A stretch of DNA of 7,961 nucleotides from Chloroflexota bacterium (GTDB lineage: Bacteria; Chloroflexota; Dehalococcoidia; Lucifugimonadales; Lucifugimonadaceae), in contig JAURLM010000092.1 in the NCBI GenBank assembly GCA_030831265.1, positions 1-7,961 of the forward strand, in the 5' to 3' direction. The notes beneath the pieces are model-generated. The model saw nothing but the letters and a program-made list of their open reading frames with translations, did no database searches and was not told the DNA's origin. Below, piece after piece: positions 1 through 5,724 of this stretch (position 1 is the first letter of the stretch; each line of letters starts with the position of its first letter). The translations under genes were made by a program, and so were the position numbers.

Positions 1-240
1 GGGTCGATAGGTGGCGGCATCCTTTTAGCCATGCTGTTTTTGATAATCGGGTACATATGGATTTACATAGCAGGGATCGCTGTGTTCATAAAATTCTTCA
101 GCCAGGCTGTGGCACAGAACCTGGAAACCGATTTCTTCAACATCCAGAGACAGATCAGTGGCATCGCCAGATCGTTGCCTGCCAATCCGGGTAGTCCACC
201 AACGACTACTCCACCAAGTCCAGACCCGTGGAACAATTAG
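1..240 (+). CDS. C-terminal part of an unrecognised membrane protein (cut by the window edge)
   Basis: The frame is open from base 1 to the TAG at 238-240, giving 79 visible residues. Visible residues 7-33 (from GILLAMLFLIIGYIW onward) are continuously hydrophobic, enough for one long or two very short membrane segments. A soluble stretch containing QNLETDFFNIQRQISGIARS follows, then a proline-rich tail (PANPGSPPTTTPPSPDPWNN). An ATG at 31-33 could start a 69-residue protein. However, the hydrophobic stretch already begins before it and no well-spaced ribosome site precedes it, so a gene truncated at the left edge is more likely. I do not recognise the family. The SDR gene starts 48 nt downstream on the same strand, so the two may be co-transcribed. 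Confidence 0.55.
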   Translation, partial: GSIGGGILLAMLFLIIGYIWIYIAGIAVFIKFFSQAVAQNLETDFFNIQRQISGIARSLPANPGSPPTTTPPSPDPWNN

Positions 241-288
241 TAGCCTCATTCACACTTCGCGTCACGAGACATTGGAGAAGATTCACAA

Positions 289-1233
289 ATGACTGAAAAA
301 AGATTCGATGGTCGAGCGGCTATTGTCACGGGAGGTGCGCTCGGCATCGGTGGTGGCACGGCGCGCAGGCTGGCTGCTGACGGGGCAAAAGTTCTTATCG
401 TGGACGTGGTGAAGGACGCGGCGGAAGCCAACTCAAAGCGCATCCGAGACGCGGGTGGAACGGCTATCACCATGGTTGGCGACGTTTCGCAGGAGTCCGT
501 GGCTAAGGCAATGGTCGAACGCGCTGTCAACGAGTTCGGGCGGCTGGATTTCCTTGTGCAGAACGCATACGGCGGTGGAGCAGACCGCGCTGGCAGTGCT
601 GTCGAGGTAAAGCACGAATCATGGCGTTCTGGCATGGACTTGCTGGTGACCGCCCTGTATCTGGGTGCGAAATACGCCGTTCCCGCTATGGAAGAATCAG
701 GGTCTGCACCCGGATTCACGCCCGGTACGTGGACAGGTGCGGGGCTTAGACACGGCAGCCCACCAAATATGAACGTGGGACGCATCGTCAACCTGTCATC
801 GGTTCACGGACTGCTGCAGGCACCCCGGTCACTCATCTACGAAGCAGGGAAGGCGGCCGTGATTGGCCTGACGCGCCAGATGGCAATCGACTTCGGCCCG
901 CTGGGAATCACGGTGAACGCCATTGCACCGGGTCACATCGTCACAGAGCGCGGCGAAGCGATGTGGGGCGAGGTTGGCAACGAGCCGGGGTTCAAACTTT
1001 TCGAACTCCAGTACCCGGTGCGCAGGACCGGTGTCCCCGAGGACATCGCCAACGGTATTGCGTTCCTTTGCTCGGACGAGGCATCGTTCATCACGGGTGT
1101 CGTGCTGCCAATAGACGGTGGTCTTTCCATCCAGTTGCAGGAAAACATCGTGATGGACGTCAAGGATTTTGTCGTCGAGAACCCTGGCCTGCGGACGCAC
1201 TTTGACCAGGGCCGAGGAACTTCGCGGCATTAG
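289..1233 (+). CDS. Classical short-chain dehydrogenase/reductase (SDR), substrate unknown
   Basis: A 314-residue NAD(P)-dependent oxidoreductase of the SDR superfamily, expected to be cytosolic. Visible motifs are the dinucleotide-binding TGGALGIG (14-21), an acidic D39 at the end of beta-2 that suggests NAD preference, GDV (64-66), and the catalytic Ser171, Tyr184 and Lys188 (YEAGK) with the usual Ser-to-Tyr spacing of 13. The PG motif is at 214-215 and the typical C-terminal region is FLCSDEASFITGVVLPIDGG. Two departures stand out: the usual NNAG is QNAY (91-94), and the catalytic Asn expected in W-x6-N-L is Leu119. An insertion of about 25 residues (137-162) and a tail of about 35 residues after DGG make it longer than the usual 250. 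The ATG at 289 is preceded by GGAG at 274-277. It may oxidise a sugar or sugar acid, judged only from its neighbours. Confidence 0.9.
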   Translation: MTEKRFDGRAAIVTGGALGIGGGTARRLAADGAKVLIVDVVKDAAEANSKRIRDAGGTAITMVGDVSQESVAKAMVERAVNEFGRLDFLVQNAYGGGADRAGSAVEVKHESWRSGMDLLVTALYLGAKYAVPAMEESGSAPGFTPGTWTGAGLRHGSPPNMNVGRIVNLSSVHGLLQAPRSLIYEAGKAAVIGLTRQMAIDFGPLGITVNAIAPGHIVTERGEAMWGEVGNEPGFKLFELQYPVRRTGVPEDIANGIAFLCSDEASFITGVVLPIDGGLSIQLQENIVMDVKDFVVENPGLRTHFDQGRGTSRH

Positions 1234-1249
1234 CCGGTGACGAATACGG

Positions 1250-1522
1250 TCATTCTTGCGGCGGTGTGAACATAACGAACAGGTACAAGAACGCTGGGAA
1301 GAATGCCAGGGCAGCAGGCCAGACAGAGGAAGGCATCAGCCATACCCAGATCACCGCGGTAATAGCGGTGATGATGCCTGAGCGGCTTAGTTCACGCCTG
1401 TACTGCGTGATTGGTGCAACGTAATAACCACGAGCACGCTGGCGAACTCGCGTCTCACGCCAGATGAGAACGATACATGCCACTGCGATTGCAGCTGCCG
1501 CCGACAGTACCGTTACTTCCAT
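1250..1522 (-). CDS. Small membrane protein, function unknown
   Basis: The 90-residue product is strongly hydrophobic. Segments at about residues 3-21, 49-63 and 67-85 could span the membrane; the second and third form a hairpin broken by MPSS. The loop at 22-48 is rich in Arg (RETRVRQRARG and QYRRELSR), which by the positive-inside rule should face the cytoplasm. The ATG at 1522-1520 has an AGGG ribosome site 7 nt upstream, and that site lies inside one arm of a perfect inverted repeat (see 1527-1562). The gene lies 105 nt after the selenoprotein gene on the same strand and ends 16 nt from the end of the SDR gene, which converges on it. No family recognised. The ribosome site and plausible topology support a real gene. 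Confidence 0.6.
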   Translation of the reverse strand: MEVTVLSAAAAIAVACIVLIWRETRVRQRARGYYVAPITQYRRELSRSGIITAITAVIWVWLMPSSVWPAALAFFPAFLYLFVMFTPPQE

Positions 1523-1526
1523 GTGA

Positions 1527-1562
1527 GTACCCTGAACTCAGATAAGCCTTTGTGCAGGGTAC
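1527..1562 (-). promoter_or_regulatory. Inverted repeat covering the ribosome site of the small membrane protein gene
   Basis: GTACCCTG and CAGGGTAC form a perfect 8-bp inverted repeat separated by 20 nt. In the minus-strand transcript the second arm contains the AGGG Shine-Dalgarno element and ends 4 nt before the ATG at 1522. A hairpin would therefore hide the ribosome site. It could be a translational control element, a transcription-factor operator, or chance. The rest of the 105-nt spacer (1523-1627) shows nothing I can name; no stem followed by a T run is present, so no intrinsic terminator is seen after the selenoprotein gene. Confidence 0.35.
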
Positions 1563-1627
1563 GCGGTAACGGCTGCAGCGGACTGTGTTATTCGTATCGA
1601 ACGCGTGAGGTGGTTCCGAACTGGATG

Positions 1628-2173
1628 TTAGCCGCGCCGTGCCAGTAATGACTGGATTACCTGCGGCGCGGCTTCTAGCGCCCGCTCCCGCAACTGGGCT
1701 TCGGTCAGGCTGCCAATAGGGTGCTGCACCACGGCGAACGGGTAGTCCGGCATACCTCCGAGCGCTGCCATCGCTTTAGCCCCGGAGCGGAACGGCTCTG
1801 TGCAGATGGCAATCGCAGGAACGCCCATCGCCTCCAACTGCATCGAGTCGTGCAAACTGCACGACGAGCAGCTCCCTCAGTCGCCGTTTGCTAATAGAGC
1901 GACATCGACCTCTGAGGCGAAGGTTTTTAGCACTCCAGGATCAGCGGGACGAGAGGCGTTGCCCTTGTTGGCTCGGTGCGCCGTAACGACCTCGAACCGG
2001 TCTGCGAGCACGTCATAGATGGCGTCCAACAGGCGGTCTGCGTTGAGCTTGTCGTTTGCCAGCAGGCCGATGCGCTTTCCGGCAAGCGAGTCAGGTCGCT
2101 CCGCCATTCCCGCCGTCGCGATAGACAGCTTGCCTGTGGGGTCTAGCACTGTCAGCCCGGTGTTTGTCGTCAT
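1628..2173 (-). CDS. UGSC-family selenoprotein, UGA (Sec) at codon 99
   Basis: Read through one in-frame TGA (1879-1877), this is a single 181-residue protein ending in TAA at 1630-1628. Residues 1-98 look alpha/beta: GKRIGLLANDKLNADRLLD, then FEVVTAH, then VDVALLANGD. The motif U99-G-S-C102-S-S-C105 follows, then a helix (LHDSMQLEAM), a strand (VPAIAICTEPF) and a helical tail to LLARRG. The [U/C]GSC motif defines the known UGSC (seleno)protein family, and UxxCxxC is also the pattern of GrdB-type reductase subunits, so a selenol redox role is likely; the substrate is unknown. The ATG at 2173-2171 has GGGAG 6 nt upstream. It starts 22 nt after the 352-residue gene, suggesting co-expression. 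A plain stop-codon reading would wrongly give two fragments of 98 and about 75 residues. Decoding requires selA, selB, selC and selD elsewhere in the genome. A cysteine-homologue gene broken by mutation is the alternative, but the position of the TGA and the hairpin behind it argue against that. Confidence 0.9.
1847..1865 (-). promoter_or_regulatory. Candidate bacterial SECIS element
   Basis: In the minus-strand mRNA, GTCGTGCA-GTT-TGCACGAC folds into a perfect 8-bp stem with a 3-nt loop. The stem starts 11 nt after the UGA, and the first loop base, a G, is nucleotide 20 after it. Bacterial SECIS elements sit directly downstream of UGA inside the coding region, with an apical loop roughly 16-37 nt away and a G among the first loop bases for SelB binding. 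All three features fit. The stem encodes residues S103 to D109 of the selenoprotein, so it overlaps the SSC part of the motif. The loop is at the short end of the usual range. Folding of the outermost or innermost pairs may vary. Confidence 0.75.
1877..1879 (-). other. Selenocysteine codon (in-frame UGA)
   Basis: The codons read GGC GAC TGA GGG AGC TGC, that is G-D-U-G-S-C. The TGA replaces the redox residue of the UGSC motif. The reading frame on both sides is open, in phase, and continuous in family resemblance. Confidence 0.88.
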
Positions 2174-2195
2174 ATCCCGCTCCCGTCTGCTCAGA

Positions 2196-3254
2196 TCAAC
2201 CTGCCGTAATTATCCGCTTTGTCACCGATCTCGTCTTTGCGCCTGTCGACCACATTGGTATCACCATGCTCCAGCCACCGCCATCACCACCTGCAACGAT
2301 GGGCACGACGGCGTCCGGCGAAGCGAGAGCGCCGACGCCTGTCGCAGGTGCATCGGAGAGCGCCTCTTTAACTCCGCCAAGCGACATCACGGCGGAGTGT
2401 GGCTCCTTTGAACTTTCGTACAGGTATTCGCAGACCTGTTTGCGGTTCCAACCAGCAGATTTCAGATATGCGGCGTGTTCAGGGCAGAAGACTACAAGCA
2501 CTTCCTTCATGCCCTGCCCGACCGCGTAGAGTCGACCGACAAACGAGTCCAGGATGCCTTCGGGCGTGTTGGCTTCGTGCTCACCGACCTGTATCCCGCT
2601 CAGTCCGGCAAATGTGGTGACTGCGCTGTCTTCTGCGGAAAACCCGCGTGCGACGTGCAGCGGTTCCCACGGCAACCGGATCTGCTTTTCAGCGATGCAC
2701 CAGCTGTATTTACCCGGGTGGCCGAGCGTAGCCTTGTCCAATTCTCCAGCACGGGTGCCTATCACGTTTGTAACGATCAACCGAACCGCCCTGCCGATGG
2801 TCGCATTCGCCCGGTTGCCCGGCCCGAACACGGATTCAGCGGAGTTGATGCCAAGTTGCTGTGCTATTGGCCCGTTGATGACGAGCAGGATTCCTGCGCC
2901 CATCGTGGATACGGTGATGCCATGCAGGTTGAACTGGTCTTCAGTTATGGCCTCTACCGCAGCAGCAACGACCGGCATGTATTCAGGCCGACAACCCGCC
3001 ATCACGGCATTGATCGCAGCCTTTTCGGCAGTGATTACCGCGCCCTTTGTGCTTTCGACGCCGAGTATCCGGTCAGGCTCCAGGTGCGCTGCCTGCAAGA
3101 AGCCGTTGACAGCCTCCGGCGTGGGCGGGACCACTGGTAGACCGTCTGTCCAGCCTCTTTCAAAGTACGTCTCGATGGCGGCAAGGGCGTCCGACACCTG
3201 CACCTGTTCAGATGAAAGGTTCGCTGCCGGACTGCCATTGCCGCTTGAATTCAT
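2196..3254 (-). CDS. Conserved protein of unknown function, partner of the UGSC selenoprotein
   Basis: The product has 352 residues with no signal peptide or membrane segment, so it is probably cytosolic. After a low-complexity start of about 20 residues comes a segment I recognise as a conserved hallmark of an uncharacterised family: IETYFERGWTDGLPVVPPTP (27-46). Further blocks are AEKAAINAVMAGCRPEYMPV (76-95), NLHGITVSTMGAG (109-121), NGPIAQQLGINS (127-138), FGPGNRANATIGRAVRL (143-159) and GHPGKYSWCIAE (178-189). C88 and C186 lie in the most conserved-looking blocks and are candidates for redox or metal roles; this is inference. The C terminus is Gly-rich (IVAGGDGGGWSMV). The gene lies 18 nt after the dehydratase stop and 22 nt before the selenoprotein, which points to joint function. 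The start at 3254 follows a weak GGTG site; a start a few codons later is possible. I cannot assign a reaction. Confidence 0.88.
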   Translation of the reverse strand: MNSSGNGSPAANLSSEQVQVSDALAAIETYFERGWTDGLPVVPPTPEAVNGFLQAAHLEPDRILGVESTKGAVITAEKAAINAVMAGCRPEYMPVVAAAVEAITEDQFNLHGITVSTMGAGILLVINGPIAQQLGINSAESVFGPGNRANATIGRAVRLIVTNVIGTRAGELDKATLGHPGKYSWCIAEKQIRLPWEPLHVARGFSAEDSAVTTFAGLSGIQVGEHEANTPEGILDSFVGRLYAVGQGMKEVLVVFCPEHAAYLKSAGWNRKQVCEYLYESSKEPHSAVMSLGGVKEALSDAPATGVGALASPDAVVPIVAGGDGGGWSMVIPMWSTGAKTRSVTKRIITAG

Positions 3255-3272
3255 TGGTTCACCAGTTTGAAG

Positions 3273-4571
3273 TTACGGCTTGACCATGCTGCCGTCGGCT
3301 CGACGGACAGTGTCCCATGCGCCGCCAAACTCACGCTCCTTGAACGGGTATTTCGCAGCCAGTTTCTCGTCAACGTCGATGCCGAGACCAGGCTTGCCGT
3401 TTGACCACATCATGCCATCCCGAACTTCCGGGCATCCGGGGAAGACTTCCTTGGTTCGCTCACCAAACACAGCTGCTTCCTGGATGCCGAAGTTGTAGTT
3501 GTTCAGGTCAAGCATCAGGTTTGCCGCGTGACCTACCGGCGATGTGTCACCGGGGCCATGCCACGCAGTCCGGACACTGAAAAGTTCACCCATTGCAGCA
3601 AATTTCTTTGCCGGGGTGATGCCACCGACCTGCGACATGTGCATGCGCATGAAGTCGATGAGGCGATCCTTGATCATTGGAATGATCTCGTGAGGTGAGT
3701 TGTAAAGCTCACCCATTGCGATCGGTGTCGCACACTGCTCTCGCACCAACCGGAAGTAGTCGTTGTCCTCCGGGGAGAACAGGTCTTCCAGGAAGAACAG
3801 CTGGTACTTTTCAACTTCCTTGGCAAACCAAACACCGAGGATCGGTGGGATGCGCTCATGCACATCGTGGAGAATCTCTACGCCGTAGCCAAAACGGTTA
3901 CGGACATACTCAAATAGCCCGAGTGCTGATCGCATGTAAGGCTTCGGCTCGAACACACCACCGGGATGTGCGTACAACTTGGTGTCATCGTAATCACGGA
4001 GCCATGAGGTGATTGGGATCGGTCCCTGTGATACGTCACGGTTTGATGCTGTTTCTGTACCTGCCGCGGCACCGCGGTTTCCGTAGGTTGCGTAACCGGG
4101 AGTAGAAACCTGCACTCGAATGTGGTGATGCCCCTTCTCCATGAAGGCCTGCATCTTGTCTCCCACCTCTTCGTATGAGTCACCAGAGGTGTGGACATAA
4201 ACCGGCGCAGCTTCCCGCGCACGACCACCGAGCAGGTCATAAACCGGCATGTTCGCCATCTTGCCCTTGATGTCCCACAGCGCCTGGTCGACTCCCGACA
4301 GGGCATTGTTGAGTACCGGACCGTTGCGCCAGTAGGAGGAGACATAGGCAGACTGCCAGATGTCTTCAATATCGGAGACATCCCGACCAATCAGAAACGG
4401 TCGCAGGTAATCATTCACGGCGGCGACCACGGTGCTTGGTCGTTGGGTGAACGTGGCACAGCCGACACCGTACAAGCCCGGCTCGGAAGTCTCGATCTTG
4501 ACTATGACGAGCCTGATGTTGTCCGGCTCCGTTAGTATGACGCGCACGTCTCGGATAGTAGGGTTTGCCAT
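3273..4571 (-). CDS. Enolase-superfamily sugar-acid dehydratase, mannonate dehydratase (ManD/RspA)-like
   Basis: A 432-residue protein of the mandelate-racemase/enolase superfamily. The N-terminal capping domain (about 1-125) includes NNALSGVDQALWDIKGK and the LLGGR loop. A TIM-barrel domain follows. Magnesium ligands are D236 (HDVHER), E262 (FLEDLF) and E288 (AMGELY). Their 26-residue spacing matches that known for mannonate dehydratases. H238 in DVH is the expected acid/base residue. R152 and a Tyr at 160 or 163 (GYATYGN) correspond to the other ManD catalytic pair, and HGPGDTSPVGHAANLMLDL (338-356) is the typical ManD C-terminal barrel signature. Expected chemistry is removal of water from a C6 or C5 sugar acid to a 2-keto-3-deoxy acid; the exact substrate is not readable. 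It is about 25-30 residues longer than typical ManD, mostly around 165-200. The ATG at 4571 has GGAG 12 nt upstream. It is the first gene of the minus-strand operon and divergent from the zinc dehydrogenase. Confidence 0.92.
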   Translation of the reverse strand: MANPTIRDVRVILTEPDNIRLVIVKIETSEPGLYGVGCATFTQRPSTVVAAVNDYLRPFLIGRDVSDIEDIWQSAYVSSYWRNGPVLNNALSGVDQALWDIKGKMANMPVYDLLGGRAREAAPVYVHTSGDSYEEVGDKMQAFMEKGHHHIRVQVSTPGYATYGNRGAAAGTETASNRDVSQGPIPITSWLRDYDDTKLYAHPGGVFEPKPYMRSALGLFEYVRNRFGYGVEILHDVHERIPPILGVWFAKEVEKYQLFFLEDLFSPEDNDYFRLVREQCATPIAMGELYNSPHEIIPMIKDRLIDFMRMHMSQVGGITPAKKFAAMGELFSVRTAWHGPGDTSPVGHAANLMLDLNNYNFGIQEAAVFGERTKEVFPGCPEVRDGMMWSNGKPGLGIDVDEKLAAKYPFKEREFGGAWDTVRRADGSMVKP

Positions 4572-4635
4572 CTGTGGCGATATCTCCGTTGGTTGTGAGG
4601 GTACGCAGCACGATTCGAGCCGCGTGGAACTTGCG

Positions 4636-4654
4636 ATGCCGATTCTACCGGCAT
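4636..4654. promoter_or_regulatory. Inverted repeat in the divergent promoter region (possible operator)
   Basis: ATGCCG-ATTCTAC-CGGCAT is a 6-bp perfect inverted repeat with a 7-nt centre, in the 151 nt between the divergent dehydratase and dehydrogenase genes. Its size suits a dimeric repressor such as a GntR- or LacI-type regulator. A weak plus-strand promoter (TTGCGA at 4631, TACCTT at 4654, 17-nt spacer) would straddle it. A 7-bp direct repeat CCGTACG (4673 and 4686) lies nearby. None of these is strong by itself. No regulator gene is present in the window. Confidence 0.3.
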
Positions 4655-4722
4655 ACCTTTGCGCATGCTATTCCGTACGACTGCACCGTACGGGCACAAG
4701 CAAACTGAAAGAGATCGAAGTT

Positions 4723-5724
4723 ATGAGAGCAATGACGTGGCTTGGCGAAGATCGTTTTGAGATGCGCAATGTACCTGATCCAGTCCCCGGTCCTGGACAG
4801 GTGGTTGTTAGCGTGAACACTGTTGGCGTGTGCGGAACTGATGTGCATATCACGCAGGGGCTTTTTCCAGCCACCGCCCCATCTATCCTCGGCCACGAAG
4901 CGAGTGGTGAGATCGTCGAAGTCGGCGAAGGTGTTCCTACCAGTCGCGTCGGTGAGCGGGTCGCCATGGACACGACGAGCCACTGTGGCAAATGTGAAAA
5001 TTGCCTAACGTGGTCATGGTCACGTTGCGAAAATGCGGTAAAGAGCAGCGGATTCTTCGCGGAACTGGCGGTGTTGCCATCGCAGTCAGCACACCGAATC
5101 CCGGACGATATGGACCTGGAGACGGCTGCCCTTACGGAACCGGCTTCTTGCTGCCTGTCTGGTGTGAGCCGACTCGATATTCCAGAAGATGCAGTCGCTG
5201 TAGTCATCGGCGGCGGCGTCATGGGTCTCTTCACGCTGGCATTCCTGAAGACACACGGTGTCAAGACAGCGGTGATGTCCGAAGTCGTGGAGTCCCGCAG
5301 GGACATTGCGAAGCAACTGGGTGCCGATGTGCTGCACGACCCCACCAAAAGCGATCTGGCAGATGTTGTAAAGGAACTGACCGGCGGCCGCGGCGCGCAC
5401 ATAGCTGCCGAGGCTGTTGGTAAAGCACCGCTTGTCGCCAAATGTGCGGAAATCGTGCGCCCGCGCGGTGACGTGCTAATGATCGGTGTCTGCCCGCAGG
5501 GAGCGCCGCTACCGGTCGATCTCTACAACTTCCACTACAAGGAGATCGTGTTGCAGGGAGCGTTCGGGCGCGGGAACGTGTTCGGTGACACACCAAAAGC
5601 GATTTCAGATCTGAATCTGTCAGGCGTAATCTCAGGTCGATATGCGCTGGACGAGGTGGGACAGGCGATCAAGGATTCCGGTGCTGGCAAGGGAATCAAG
5701 TTCGCCATCAAGCCAAATGGCTAG
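4723..5724 (+). CDS. Zinc-dependent medium-chain alcohol/polyol dehydrogenase
   Basis: A 333-residue NAD(P)-dependent dehydrogenase of the MDR family (sorbitol/threonine dehydrogenase-like). Catalytic zinc ligands are C37 (GVCGTDVH), H58 with E59 (GHEASGE), and probably E139 (TEPASC). The structural zinc site is complete: C88, C91, C94 and C102 (CGKCENC then a fourth Cys). The Rossmann motif GGGVMG is at 163-168. Likely job: oxidation of a secondary alcohol in a polyol, sugar or sugar acid, matching the divergent dehydratase. The ATG at 4723 is chosen because homology begins there (MRAMTW followed by the GPGQVVV strand). The frame stays open upstream to 4432, but that part runs over the start of the dehydratase gene and lacks family features. 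The ribosome site is weak (AGAGA around 4709-4713). The stop overlaps that of the converging kinase gene in a shared CTAG. Confidence 0.9.
   Translation: MRAMTWLGEDRFEMRNVPDPVPGPGQVVVSVNTVGVCGTDVHITQGLFPATAPSILGHEASGEIVEVGEGVPTSRVGERVAMDTTSHCGKCENCLTWSWSRCENAVKSSGFFAELAVLPSQSAHRIPDDMDLETAALTEPASCCLSGVSRLDIPEDAVAVVIGGGVMGLFTLAFLKTHGVKTAVMSEVVESRRDIAKQLGADVLHDPTKSDLADVVKELTGGRGAHIAAEAVGKAPLVAKCAEIVRPRGDVLMIGVCPQGAPLPVDLYNFHYKEIVLQGAFGRGNVFGDTPKAISDLNLSGVISGRYALDEVGQAIKDSGAGKGIKFAIKPNG

Noticed and set aside
1628..2173. Pseudogene: one gene broken by a nonsense change into 98- and 75-residue pieces
   Set aside because: The stop is TGA at the exact U of UGSC, the rest of the frame is undamaged, and a SECIS-like hairpin follows at the correct distance.
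2196..2198. The TGA ending the 352-residue gene as a second selenocysteine codon
   Set aside because: Read-through (SEQTGAGYDD and on) runs into the selenoprotein gene in another frame, and that gene has its own good ribosome site and ATG. No motif supports Sec here.
2554..3270. Long plus-strand open frame of 238 codons
   Set aside because: It lies antisense to the well-supported 352-residue gene, has no recognisable domain and is explained by codon bias of the opposite strand.
4432..4722. Long N-terminal extension of the zinc dehydrogenase
   Set aside because: The open frame continues upstream, but it overlaps the start of the divergent dehydratase, and the family's own N terminus begins at the ATG at 4723.
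4668..5441. Minus-strand open frame of 257 codons over the dehydrogenase gene
   Set aside because: It is antisense to a gene with complete zinc and Rossmann motifs, and its Ser/Thr/Pro-rich composition is typical of shadow frames.
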